The notes under the pieces: model-generated
What the model saw: the letters and a program-made list of their open reading frames with translations, nothing else
Told to the model about the DNA's origin: nothing
Database searches by the model: none
Made by a program: the position numbers and the translations under genes
Part shown: positions 11,948-22,550 of the stretch, piece after piece
Numbering within the stretch: position 1 is the stretch's first letter
Layout of the letters: every line of letters starts with the position of its first letter
NCBI GenBank assembly: GCA_028023455.1
Contig: JAQFVV010012498.1
Span: 2,637,001-2,701,000 of the forward strand
Length of the DNA: 64,000 nt
DNA from: Epiperipatus broadwayi
Lineage: Eukaryota > Onychophora > Udeonychophora > Euonychophora > Peripatidae
Direction of reading: 5' to 3'

Positions 11948-11958
11948 AAACAAGACAC
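11862..11958. repeat. (TA)n tracts with an internal palindrome
   Basis: Two TA tracts (11862-11899 and 11916-11944) are separated by GATCTGTCTTGTTTTATTA. TGTCTTGTTTTAT and its reverse complement flank the second tract, giving a palindrome with a TA core. Confidence 0.9.
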
Positions 11959-12038
11959 AAATTGTGCAACTTGCTTTTAAGCTTGTGCTAAAATGTTCAC
12001 TAGATGGAGCTTGCCACTCAAAATCTCTATCAGAAAAC

Positions 12039-12096
12039 CCTCATCTCCAGATCAATTGGTTTCAAGCTTAACAGTTCACCTCAGTGAAGAGTTAGG
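12039..12096 (-). ncRNA. Degenerate hammerhead (left arm of R pair)
   Basis: Minus strand: CACTGAGGT, then GAAC...GCTT as a weak helix II, GAA, then ACCAATTGAT and C. Compared with CTGANGA, position 9 is U instead of A. Helix III has lost perfect self-complementarity (compare ACCAATTGGT at 41608). Probably inactive. Confidence 0.6.
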
Positions 12097-12483
12097 ATTT
12101 TAGAAACTATATCTAAAACTCCAACTCAGAGCATTTATCTTATACATTACTATCAGTTTGAAAACTTGAATTTTTTAGACATGTAAATGTCTTTCAATCT
12201 AGTCTTACAAACCAGGTAGTTATATGGGTCTGAACTTCATTCAGTTTCATCATATATTAATAGCTAAAGAAATATTGCTTTAATATTAATATATGCTTAA
12301 TATTAATATTGCTTTAGCTATTAATATATGATAAAACTGAACTGAGTTCAGACCCATAGAGCTGTCTGGTTTGTAAGGCTGGATTTGAAGACATTTACAT
12401 GTCTGAAAAATTCAAGTTTTCAAACTGATAGTAATGTATTAAATAAGTGGTTTGAGTTGGAGTTTTAGATTTAGTTTCTGAAA

Positions 12484-12542
12484 TCCTAACTCTTCACTTA
12501 GGTGAGCCATTAATCTTGAAACCAATTCATTTGGAGATGAGA
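12484..12542 (+). ncRNA. Degenerate hammerhead (right arm of R pair)
   Basis: Core reads CTTAGGT (G5 and A9 changed), helix II is GAG...CTT, then GAA and ACCAATTCATT. The predicted cleavage position is T. Homologous to the other R ribozymes but inactive as read. Confidence 0.55.
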
Positions 12543-12625
12543 ATTTTTTGATGGAGATTTTGAATTCTTTCTCTGTTGGAATTTATAATTAAAGCTTGTT
12601 TGGAGCTAGTGATAAGCTCCATTTA

Positions 12626-12720
12626 GTATATATATATATATATATATATATATAAGATGGATATACATATATATGTTTATACCATGTATATATATATATA
12701 TATATATACATGGTATAAAC
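12626..12720. repeat. (TA)n tracts and a perfect 46-bp palindrome
   Basis: TA runs at 12626-12652, then GATGGATATACATATAT, then an exact palindrome from 12675 to 12720 (arm GTTTATACCATG followed by TA). Confidence 0.9.
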
Positions 12721-12880
12721 AATATTGTAGTTTAAATTCTTTTGAAGCACTTTCGATTACATAGTAATCCTTATCAGCTTTAACTGAATTTCAAATTTTT
12801 TTAAATTTAACGTTACATATATTTCCATAAACTATGTATGACCATATTTGCAACTTGACTATTAATAACATCATCCTTAT
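12721..12880 (-). mobile_element. PLE-A 3' end, split by an insertion
   Basis: Similar to 8385-8515. Shared words are AGTTTAAATTCTTT, GATTACATAG, CTTTAACTGAATTT, TTTCCATAAACT and ATTAATAACATCATCCTTAT. The same element continues at 14444-14580 after the 1.56-kb insertion. Confidence 0.8.
12731..12793 (-). ncRNA. Hammerhead ribozyme in PLE-A 3' end, one core change
   Basis: Minus strand: core CTGATAA, then a G, then helix II GATTAC with GTAATC, a perfect 6-bp stem around TAT. GAA and AGTGCTTC follow, where the last C would be C17. Helix I can pair AAATTC upstream with GAATTT downstream. The invariant G8 is A, which should abolish or strongly lower activity. Hammerheads in the terminal repeats of PLEs are established knowledge, so position and structure agree. 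Confidence 0.7.
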
Positions 12881-14439
12881 TGTAACAGACGGGGTTCGAA
12901 TACAAGAGATAAGGCAATAGTGCTAATGGAGAGTGTTGATATGGAGCGATTATATGCGAAAAGATATATATGGAAATAGTCATTCGAACCCTGTTACAAG
13001 GAGTGCGAAAGTTATGTGTGCATGCATATGTAAATATAGTTGTATGTGCGAGTGTACAATATGCGTATGTATTAACGGTGATGGTTACAATCAATTATAT
13101 ATAGAGCTGTATAAATTGTAATTGATTATTCGTATATATTTTATCCGTTAAGTTTTTTTTTTAAAGTTTTAATAATATTGTCGGTAACACGTGTTTTTCT
13201 TTTGTTAATTAATCTCTTGTACATATGAGGACAGAAATAGAAATGAATCAATTGCTGTAGGCAGTTTAGTCAATAACTGGCGTCGAGAAGTCTGAAAACT
13301 GGTCAAGTGGGTATTTTTGAAGAACAATGGAAGAACTGGTCAGTGGCATATGGATACACAGAGAAAATTTTACAAAGTTAAAAGTGAAAAACAAAAGAAC
13401 TTTTTGTTGTGCTCGAAAGGAGAGATATAGATAGAAAAAAAAGAGACGCGGCTTGAACTACAGATTGTGTGGACGTGTAATTTTTTTCTTAATAAGTCAT
13501 TAATATTTTCCCACCCAAAAATGTCGGGGTAATTCTATAGTGTGAGTTTCGTTAATCGGCCCAGTGGACACTTGTCGTGGAACTCACCTGAAGCGGACTT
13601 ACGAACTGTGTTATTAAAATAAAGAAATTTTGTTTCATCAAGTGTAATGGTGACGAAAGATCTTTGAAAATTGGACCCTGTCATAAAGCGAGTGAATCAC
13701 CTACCCCACCTCTGGGATAAGCTATTTGATATACCCTATTGGAACTGTTTGCCATCCGTTATATCTACCAGACCAGTATTCTTGGAGAGTTATAAATGCG
13801 GACTTGTCTTTGATCGCGTGAACTAAGGTAAATTGACGTGGCACAAAAATATATGTTCAGTGAATGTGTCTTAATAAAGAAACTAGTGTTACCTCAATAT
13901 TAATTGCTATAATAAGTCTCTTTTAAAATTAAATAAAATAACAACATTAAATAAACAGCTCTGATGTATAATTGCACTATTTTGATGCGTGTATGAATTA
14001 TATATGTGTGTATCAGAATAAATGGGCTGTGTGCTTGAATATTGATATATTTATATGCGTGTATAAATGGGATTTATTGGTAATGAGTATAGTCATAGAT
14101 AGAATAAATTTTATGATAAGATCCGGGTTAGATTAATGGATTTATAACCAATAAACTATCGTACATAATAATAGACATATAAGACTTAGTTAGGTATTGT
14201 TTTAGCTTTGTTCTCTAGTTAGACTATCGTCCCCAAACCCTGAGATTGAGCTGGTTCGGTGTGCTACCATAAATAGATATACATACCAGAACCCTTATTT
14301 ACGTTTTCGATGAGATAATTCTTATCCACGTGTAAGATTGGCGCGTGAGATGGAATCAAACCATGCTCACAAATATCTTCATTCTAAGCTACAGGTTAAA
14401 GCCTACAATGGCGGTTTAAAAGATATCAGTGGTGTTATA
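12881..14439. mobile_element. LTR-like insertion, 1.56 kb, with 4-bp target duplication
   Basis: Inserted in PLE-A DNA: the host sequence stops at TTAT (12877-12880) and resumes with TTAT (14440-14443), so the boundaries are well defined. The insert begins TGTAACAGAC and ends GTGTTATA, nearly the TGTAAC...GTTACA ends typical of retroviral-type LTRs. It is less AT-rich than its surroundings and has no long ORF. An internal inverted repeat pairs the first 20 bp with 12977-12999. A solo LTR is the simplest reading. An alternative is a non-autonomous DNA element, given the inverted ends. Confidence 0.7.
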
Positions 14440-14443
14440 TTAT

Positions 14444-14580
14444 ATTTATGGATCAAAATTGCCTCTTTAATTTTCCTCTATTTAAGATTCATTTTTTCCA
14501 TTAATATTTTTATTTCATTACTATTAAAGGTAAATCTATAATTACAAGTTTTTTCATGGTCAAAGAATACTGAAGCTGCA
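14444..14580 (-). pseudogene. PLE-A endonuclease C-terminus (continuation)
   Basis: On the minus strand it encodes FFDHEKTCNYRFTFNSNEIK, nearly identical to the C-terminal end of the GIY-YIG block at 8542-8640. The match stops at about 14580, where family B sequence begins, so 12721-14580 is the remains of one PLE-A copy broken by the LTR-like insertion and joined to a PLE-B copy. Confidence 0.85.
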
Positions 14581-15320
14581 CCAAAAATATTAAATTAAGA
14601 ATATTTTTTAAAAAATTCTTTCCAAATAGGAGGAAGTTTGCATGTATCATCTCACTTATTGATACAATCTGACCTTTTAAGTATTTCAATGGCTTTTCTA
14701 ATTTTGCACTGGTAGAGATTATCACATCTGCATATGATCCTGGTACTAAAAAATCAATTTTATGACCTGAATTGATAGTATGGAATGAGAGTGCTGATGA
14801 TGATGAGTGTTGTTTAACTGCATTAGCATGCTCATCTCTCCTAACACTGATGTGATGATTATTCATACCTATGTAATAAGCTTTAGAATTTTCACATGAA
14901 ATTTGATAAACACCATGAGATTCAAGAGGGATTGAATCCTTAAGCTTGGTTATTATATTGCTGATTTTTTGATGTGTAGAAAATGCTGTATCTATATTAT
15001 AGCATTTTAATATATGTCCAATACTATCTATAGTTCCTTTACATGTGGAACACAAATTCTAATAGCTGATTTATCATCTTTTTGTTTCCCATTTTATCCA
15101 CTTTGGGCTTGAAATAAAGCTTTTTTTTATAAATTTATAATTATAACTATTTGCTAATAAAACACTAATAATATGATTTACTTTTTCTTTCAGATGTGAC
15201 TTATTTGTAAGGTTAATCACTGTATTTAAAAGAGTTTTGTCTACAGAAACTATCTGAGTTGGGTGATGATGAGAATGTAAATGTAAATATCTGTCCATGT
15301 GTGTATTGTTTCTGTAAATC
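14581..15320 (-). pseudogene. PLE-B RT end plus GIY-YIG endonuclease, 5'-truncated
   Basis: Two blocks on the minus strand. 15320-15074 encodes the RT-to-linker segment THMDRYLHLHSHHHPTQIVS, a typical PLE motif. 15055-14581 encodes GVYQISCENSKAYYIGMNNH, then VRRDEHANAVKQHSSSSALS and NSGHKIDF: GIY-YIG motifs with conserved Arg, a Glu-His pair and the GHKI motif. A stop or shift separates the blocks. The RT palm is missing. It lies head to head with the next copy, with a junction at about 15320. Confidence 0.88.
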
Positions 15321-17060
15321 AGACAAATCAATTGTTGTACTTCCAGCTAATAAAGATAATGCTACTGTTATTATGGATTTTGACATTTAACATAATAAAA
15401 TTTTAGATTTGCTTAATGATAAAACTTATAAACTATCAAACAGAGATCATACTATGTATTTGGAAAAAAAAAGCCATTATTAATAAATTGCCTGTTGAAA
15501 CAGAGACAAAAAATAAAATAATCCCTCATGAAAAATCATGAGTCTGTCCAAAATTTTATGGACTTCCAAAAATTTACAAACCAAAGCACCCCCCCCCCTT
15601 CTTCCAATACTAAGTGCAATAGGATCTCCAACTCATATTTTAGCTGGATATTTATCGGATTTCATTAAACCTACAATCCCATCTATTAAATCATACATTA
15701 AAAACTCTGTTCATTTTATTTCTGTTTTAAAAAATTTAAAAATTAATGCTAATGACATTCTGGTCAGTTTTGATATCGTGTGTTTGTTTACAAACATTCC
15801 AATTGATAAAGCTTTAAATATAATTTCACAACGTTGCAATTCGCTAGACCATATTATTGCTTTGATTAAACATTGTCTCTTGAATACATATTTTGTATAC
15901 AATGGACAGCATTACAGACAAATTTTTGGTACTCCTATGGGCTCACCTATCTCATAGTAATAGCTGATTTATTCATGGAAAATATAGAAACTCGTGCTTT
16001 AGAATCATCATCTTTAAAACCTCTCATTTGGCTCAGATACATAGATGATACTTTTGTCATATGGCAACATGGAAAAAATAAATTATATGATTTTTTTAAA
16101 TTTAAATAATAGGCTTACTCATATTAAATTTAGAATGGAGACAGTCTGATGGAAAATTCCCTTAAAGAAAGAATACACACATGGACACATATTTACATTT
16201 ACATTCTTATCATCATCACCCAATTCAGATAGTTTCCATAGCCAAAACTCTTTTAAATAGAGCAATTAACCTTTCAGATAAGTCACATTTGAAGGAAGAA
16301 ATTAAATCATATTAATAGTATTTTATTAGCAAATAGTTATAATTATAAATTTATTAAAAAGGCTTATTTCAAGACCAAAAAGGACAAAATAGGAAACAAA
16401 AATATGATAAATCAGGTATTAGGATTTGTATTCCATAAGTAAAGGAAACTACAGACAGTATTGGACATATATTAAATGCTATAATATAAATAGAGCATTT
16501 TCTTCTCATCAAAAAATCAGCAATATAATACCCAAGCCTAAGGATTCAATACCTCTTGAATCTCATGTGAAAATTGTAAAGCTTCTTACATAGGTATGAG
16601 TAATCATTGCATCAAGGTTATGAGAGATGAACATGCTAATGCAGATAAAACAACACTTATCAACATCAGCACTCTCACTCCATACTATAGATTCAGGTTA
16701 TAAAACTGATTTTTCTAGTACCAGGATCATATCCAGTTGTGATAATCTCTAGCAGTGCAAAATTAAAGAAGCCATTGAGAGCCTTAAAAGGTCATATTGT
16801 ATCAATAAATGAGATGATATTCAAACTTTCTACTATTTGGAAAGATTAAAAAAAACACATTCTTAATTTAACATTTTTGCTATTGGTGGAACTTTAACAT
16901 TTTTTTCAAGCCAGTGATTATAGTGCCTCTACAACCATCTTTCTACCTTTTATCACCCAGTGGATGACTGGTGTGATCAAGTCAAAATGTTGATATATCA
17001 ATATTTAAAATTTTTTTAACACAGATGAACCCACAAAATATGTCTTTTATATATGCAAGC
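15321..17060 (+). pseudogene. PLE-B reverse transcriptase and GIY-YIG, broken
   Basis: The longest PLE copy in the window, with several stops and frameshifts. In order: DKSIVVLPANKDNATVIMDF (RT fingers), KFYGLPKIYKP in a shifted frame, then 15538-15957 with SAIGSPTHILAGYLSDFIKP, SFDIVCLFTNIPI and GTPMGSPIS. A shift leads to 15960-16109 with DLFMENIETRALE and RYIDDTFVIWQHGKN (catalytic Asp pair at about 16043-16048). The HLHSYHHHP linker is near 16200 and a decayed GIY-YIG domain lies from about 16500 to 16850. The 3' noncoding end (16860-17060) matches 60040-60240. Confidence 0.88.
16945..17000 (+). ncRNA. Remnant hammerhead-like 3' end of PLE-B
   Basis: CAGTGGATGACTGG...GATCAAGTC, then AAAATGTTGA. 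Compare with 40455-40490, where the same place reads CAAGTC, GAAACGTC, AGTG. The GAAAC-GTC part fits GAA, a 4-nt helix III and C17 of a hammerhead, but the first core strand is not CTGANGA. Probably a decayed ribozyme. Confidence 0.4.
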
Positions 17061-17079
17061 CATGAAAATCTTTGTATCA

Positions 17080-17088
17080 ACACACACG

Positions 17089-17121
<33 letters not shown>
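17080..17121. repeat. (CA)n-(TA)n microsatellite
   Basis: A CA tract with one CG followed by a short TA run. It lies between the PLE-B 3' end and an R fragment. Confidence 0.95.
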
Positions 17122-17125
17122 TAAA

Positions 17126-17290
17126 AAATCAAGTTGGTATTTTAGATCTAGTGTCTGAATATCCTAGCATTTTACTGAGGTGAGTCATCAGTTTAAAACT
17201 GATTTGGGGATAGGGCTAAATTCTAGATAGAAATTTTAAATGGTTCTCTTCCTGCATTATCAGAAAAGCTTGTTTAAAATTATTAGTATG
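17126..17290 (+). mobile_element. Family R repeat, partial copy
   Basis: Contains AAGTTGGTATTTTAGATCTAG, CCTAGCATTTTACTGAGGTG, a ribozyme remnant and AGAAAAGCTTGTTTAAA, collinear with the right arm at 12440-12620. The ribozyme (about 17155-17215) has TGAGGT for TGANGA, AAA instead of GAA, and no C17. Starts next to a (CA)n-(TA)n tract. Confidence 0.7.
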
Positions 17291-17756
17291 GTAATTAAAT
17301 ATAGAGTAAACTGATAAAATATATTAATAGGTTCTTATTTAATGCCACCAAGATTTGAATGGCATTTATAATGGAATAAAACTGATTCATGAATGGATGA
17401 GAAAAATAATCTTGGTATGTCCTAAATTTGATAACCATGAAAACAATGAGAATAAAAAATAAAGACTTTAGTATAACTGCCAATTCAAAATACCAATTGC
17501 AGCAAGGTAAAATATAATCCAAAAGTTGATCACCATTGGATACTGAATAAAATAAAAATAATGCTAACAAAAATGAAAATCCCATGTTAATTAATCTATT
17601 ATTATATAAAAATCTATACCCAGTTTAAATGATAATATATAGGAAGTACTATAAAGAAAATAATACATATTATATATACACTTACTAATTGTTTAACTCC
17701 TGGACTATTTTATGATCATTTATTAAAAAAACTGTTTGGTGTCAGTCAATATATGA
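17291..17756. other. AT-rich DNA, one weak hydrophobic ORF
   Basis: An ORF at 17295-17585 (-) gives a 96-residue very hydrophobic product. Such products arise easily in AT-rich DNA and no family motif is visible, so I do not call a gene. Confidence 0.5.
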
Positions 17757-17817
17757 CATCTATCTATCTATCTATCTGTCTGTCTGTCTGTCTGTCGGTC
17801 TGTCGGTCGGTCTGTCG

Positions 17818-17852
<35 letters not shown>

Positions 17853-17993
17853 AGTCTATCAGTCTATCAATCTATCTATCAATCTATCAATCTATCTATC
17901 AATCTATCTATCAATCTATCAATCTATCTATCAATCTATCTATCAATCTATCTATCAATCTATCTATCAATCTATCTATCAATCTATCTATCA

Positions 17994-18076
<83 letters not shown>

Positions 18077-18095
18077 AAATCTATCTATTTATCAA

Positions 18096-18178
<83 letters not shown>

Positions 18179-18226
18179 AAATCTATCTATCTATCAAATC
18201 TATCTATCTATCAAATCTATCTATCT

Positions 18227-18267
<41 letters not shown>

Positions 18268-18275
18268 GCAATCAA
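17757..18275. repeat. Complex tetranucleotide array (CTAT/CTGT/CAAT)n
   Basis: About 520 bp of tetranucleotides. A CTAT/CTGT/CGGT part is followed by mixed (CTAT)n with regular CAAT interruptions, a pure CTAT block, CAAAT-interrupted blocks and finally (CAAT)n. The 177-residue ORF across it is a repeat artefact. The regular interruptions suggest higher-order duplication. Confidence 0.97.
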
Positions 18276-20740
18276 AATTTTATTAGCCAATAGTTTCAGA
18301 TTGTTAATTAAATGATAACTAAAACAAGTTTATTTGTTTAAATGGATTTAAAATTTATTAATAATAAGCATATAACAAAATTATGACAAATAAACAACAA
18401 ATGTTTGTGACATGCACTTTAATTAAATATCATGAAAATATTTTCAGCATAAATTAATATTAATAATGTTTATACATGAACAATTTACTTATATAATATT
18501 TAATATATATGATATATAAAATTTATTTGAAATAAAAATGTTGCAGCACACTATTTAAAATACAAGAAAGTCAATGATACTTTTACAATCTTCATAATAA
18601 AGTAATTGATTAATAAAAATTAATATCAATGCGTAATTGTTACAATATGATTCTTTCAGATTGTCACTACTTATAGGTGTATCCAAAAGTAAATTGCAGT
18701 CAACGAATAAATGTACGATATTTAAATTGAAGTTTTAACAATTAAATTTTAGGATATAAATATAAATTTAAACTAAATTTAACTTCTTTTTAATTTAGGA
18801 TATAATAATTGATGGCGTCTACAAATATTATACCAATAGACTCAAATAAAATAATCTTAATATACGACCTATTTTCCATCCTCCTACATGGCAATTCAAA
18901 GAAATGCAATAATTCCAATATCAATCCCATAAACTGTATTTTAATGGCATTTACGAATCCAAACAAAGTAAAAGTATCATATACAGTTATCCAATACATT
19001 GTGTATCCTTACTAAATTTTAATATTCTTGAAATATTGAACTTTAGTCTTCACTTAGCAAATATTTAATATTGTAATGGCATCACGAATGAACAGATACC
19101 GATCTCCATTAACAAAAATATGACATAAAAATAAACTCGTTTAAATCCTATGCCAAAGTACTTCATCAGTGCTATAAAATTTTATCTGTAGTTGGGAATA
19201 ATTCTTATATACAGCAGCCTGTTGTTAGTTTCTATATTTCATTTGTTCATGTGTGATAATCATTTTCAGTAGGGAAATATGAAGCCTAATTTGAACCCTA
19301 TACACTACTTTTTCCTTTTAACAAGTTTTCAATAAACCTGTCCAATTTCCTGGACAAATATAATCTTTTCTACACCATCATTTTTGTGGTCATCAAGCAA
19401 ATATTTATGAAATAAATAATAAAGAAATATATAAAAGAACTTAGACTTTCTTTTATGAAAGTCAGAACATCATAGAGTGAATATAAATTATTCAGCCTTA
19501 TTTATAACCTCTTACTATTGACTTCATCAAAATTAAGATTACATTCTTCATTCACTCTTAAACTGAAATTATCCTTTGTTTCATGCTTAAAATCTTTTTT
19601 ACAATAATAATAATATTAAAAAATATTTTATAATAGTTACATATAACAATTAAACATAATAATAGACATACCTAAGACATTAAATGTGTGTGTATTGTTT
19701 ATAATATACACTTATAAATGCAATAAATAAAATATCTACAAGAAAGAAACAATAATAATTTTATCAAAGTCATAACTTTATTATTTACATATGCATTTTC
19801 GACAAATAAAATTAATCTATAATTTTATGTTGTAATAATAATAACACATTTCTTGCTTTAATATTTCAATGTCATAGCAAAACCCTTAGGCTAATACATG
19901 ATCTATTAATCATAATTAAAAAAAATATACTTAATATTCTGCCACACATTAACACCAAAGTTTGATACTCTGCCAACAATTAAAAAAAAACTACGTTTTG
20001 TGAGTATTTTAAAAATTGTTTAAATACAAAATTATCACGTTGTGATCGTGTTCTTTTTCATGATTATAAAAGATAGAGAAATTAATGCATCTGTCTTAAT
20101 CTTAGATTTTTTTGTATATTAATAAATGTTGAGTCATTCTAGTTTTAAAATTTTCCCTAGTCTTAATGTAATATACATATGGCCAGTGTTTTGGATACAG
20201 TTTACAGCACAGATTACATTGGGCTAGTCCAATGCTAAAATTTGACCTTGGTGTTGTTAATAAGCTTGTTTAAATTTATGGAGGTGTTGAATCTGACAAA
20301 ATATTTGTTTGAGCATATTTGTGCTGTTTTATTATCTGCACAAGATAATATAGTAAAGCAATAATTAGAATAACTCAACATTCATTAATATATAAAAAAT
20401 CTAATATTAAATCTGAAGCATTAATTTCTCATTTTTTATAATAATAAAAAAGAGCATGGTCAAAATTGTGATCAGAGTGTTTTTAAAGTTATGTGCAAAG
20501 AAAGAAATGATCACAAATGTAAAATAAAAGAAGTATGGTTTTTTACACAAAATGAATATGTAATGAACCAAAAATCAAATATCATTCAAATCATCAAAAA
20601 TTAATGTTCTCAGCTGACTAATCATGAATGTGAAATGAAAGCTTTGAAAGTATACTTGATACAACAAATGTTACTAAATTTTATATTTAAACTCTGTTTT
20701 AGTATGTTTTTAATTATAATATACATATATATTAAACACA
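18276..20740. other. AT-rich DNA without recognisable gene
   Basis: Overlapping ORFs at 18790-18999 (-) and 18809-19015 (+) lie on opposite strands of the same DNA and match no family I know. Nothing else was seen. Confidence 0.5.
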
Positions 20741-20743
20741 GTT

Positions 20744-21480
20744 ATCACTTAGACAATACCAATATCAATAATAATCAACAATTTCAACCTATTGTCAAGG
20801 CAACCTACATTTAACAATAAAAGTGATATCCGACCTTTATTTATGTCCAACATATTTGTATAGACATTAAATATTAAAATTTGATCACAGAAATTAAAAT
20901 TATTGATACAAAGAAGTTTAAATAAACCTCCTTAAACAGGTAAATATAACCTGTTTCGAATACAGACTAATATCATTGCAAACTCCAATTATAATTTTTA
21001 AATTGCATTCAAAGTAATACTTAAATAATTAGTGTAATAATGCTCAAAACTAAATGGTTTATAAGTAATTATTAAAATCAGTCAACACTTAAACAATCCC
21101 AATATCAACCTGTTGTCAAGGCAACCTTCTATATATTTATATAGATGCTAAAGATTGCAATATGACCACATATGTTAATAATTTCAATCTCTGTGGTCAA
21201 GTTGCAATCTTTAGTGTTATATAAATATATTAGACCATAAATAAAGGTGAGATTCTACTTTTATTGTTAAAAGGAAGTTGCCTTGATAACCAGTTGAGAT
21301 TGTTGATTCAATCTCTATGATCAAGTTGTAATGTTTAGAGTCTATATAAATATATTGAACAATAAATAAAGATGGGACTCCACTTTTATTATTCAAAGAA
21401 AGTTCTTTTGAAAACAAATTGAGATTGTTGATTGTTATTGATAATGGGATTGTCTAAATGTTGAATGATTTTAGTGATTA
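20744..21480. repeat. Repeat Q in four copies, both orientations
   Basis: A unit of about 120-150 bp containing CAATCTCTGTGGTCAAGTTG, CAATCTTTAG, ATAAATATATT, CATAAATAAAG, ACTTTTATTGTTAAA, GTTGCCTTGA and TTGAGATTGTTGATT. Plus copies are at 21186-21305 and 21306-21460. Minus copies are at 20744-20893 and, shorter, 21078-21185. The second minus copy and the first plus copy form a palindrome centred near 21180. No ORF is conserved between copies; class unknown. Confidence 0.8.
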
Positions 21481-21516
21481 CTTATAAATCCATTTAGCCT
21501 TGAACATTATTGAACA

Positions 21517-21543
21517 TTATATATATATATATATATATATATA
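21517..21543. repeat. (TA)n microsatellite
   Basis: Short TA tract just after repeat Q, with TGAACATTAT duplicated before it. Confidence 0.9.
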
Positions 21544-21815
21544 ATGTAGAATAGTTTATTTGAAAGTTTGTAAAAATGATTATTTATTAATCTATCTACA
21601 AACAGTTTATCTTGACTGATTTGAATGGAGTTTTTTTAAACTTCTTGTCTGATTTATAATTTTACTCTATTATTTATTTTTGCTTGAATTTACAGTCTCT
21701 TTAATATAATAAACAAGAATTAGAAATGGATATTCATTATCTATCTATACATCACATTGTGTCTTAATGCAGTTTGTTGCAATATTTACTGGTAATACCA
21801 TACATACAAGAACTG

Positions 21816-21927
<112 letters not shown>

Positions 21928-22004
21928 GATCAGTCAGTTATAGGAACTTTTATGTTCATAAATGTTTATTGTATATTTATATAAAAATGAAGTAATTTTT
22001 TTAC

Positions 22005-22292
22005 CTTTTACAGCAATTCTTTTAGGTAAGATTGTAATGGCACCTTCAGCAGCTGTTTCAAGTCTTCTTACAGGATGAATTTTTTTTCCCCAAGAGTCAC
22101 TAGCCAACCATGTAAAAGAACCCGTTTTATTAGCTCTTATACTTGCTCTAAGCAGGCTGCGGCAGTTGTCTTCATCTACAAAAAGTATAACTCCTCTGGC
22201 ACTTGCTTTTAGCAATAAATTAGCTACTATTTGATCAAATACATTTTCATCAGCATTCCGTGGAATTTTTTGTGTTGAGGCAATACAAATTC
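22005..22292 (-). CDS. Metabotropic glutamate receptor exon (ligand-binding domain)
   Basis: A 288-bp exon read on the minus strand, preceded by a TATTTTAG acceptor (AG at 22294-22293) and followed by a GTAAAAAAA donor (GT at 22004-22003). Both introns are phase 1. The 96-residue product starts GICIASTQKIPRNADENVFD, runs through RGVILFVDEDNCRSLLRA, then ANKTGSFTWLASDSWGKKI, and ends EGAITILPKRIAVK. The words TGxFxWxxSDSWGxKIxPV and AEGAxTILPKR are characteristic of the Venus-flytrap glutamate-binding domain of mGluRs, dimeric class C GPCRs at the plasma membrane. No stop interrupts it, so this is probably a live gene with introns of at least several kb. I could not find its neighbouring exons in the window. 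The exact mGluR subtype is not resolved. Confidence 0.92.
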
Positions 22293-22366
22293 CTAAAATA
22301 TATAAATATGAAACAGCTGTAATATGAATTTTTTTAAAAACTTATTATAATTTATACACACATTCA

Positions 22367-22370
<4 letters not shown>

Positions 22371-22400
<30 letters not shown>
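22371..22400. repeat. (TA)n microsatellite
   Basis: About 30 bp of TA in the intron just upstream of the receptor exon. Confidence 0.9.
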
Positions 22401-22404
<4 letters not shown>

Positions 22405-22550
22405 TATAATGTGTGTATATATTATATATCTTCCGATATTATATATATAACAGGAGACAATAACAATCTCTGACAGATTTGTTTCTTTTATAGATTAAAT
22501 ATAAAATTTTAAATTAAAGTTTTATTCCTAAAATGTTTATTTTATTTTAC

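Larger units (their letters stand above)
12000..12620. mobile_element. Family R repeat as a large inverted pair
   Basis: A minus-oriented R copy (about 12000-12290) is followed at once by a plus-oriented copy (about 12291-12620). The arms are about 280 bp and meet in an AATATTAATATATG-rich centre. Landmarks in the right arm are CAAACTGATAG, GAGTTGGAGTTTTAGAT, TCCTAACTCTTCACTTAGG and AAGCTTGTTTGGAGCTAGTG; the left arm has their reverse complements. Each arm carries a degenerate hammerhead. (TA)n tracts lie on both sides. Confidence 0.85.

Noticed and set aside
13540-13560. CGAAAC-like word on the minus strand within the LTR-like insertion
   Set aside because: No CTGANGA strand upstream.
14581-17060. 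One PLE-B insertion with 5' inversion by twin priming
   Set aside because: The two oppositely oriented parts overlap in element coordinates (both contain the linker and GIY-YIG), so two copies are needed.
17295-17585. Possible secreted or membrane protein exon
   Set aside because: Hydrophobic ORFs appear by chance in AT-rich DNA; no family motif and no clear splice sites.
17757-18275. CRISPR-like array
   Set aside because: Simple tetranucleotide units without spacers in a eukaryotic genome.
17753-18286. 177-residue ORF of SIYL repeats
   Set aside because: Reading of a tetranucleotide microsatellite.
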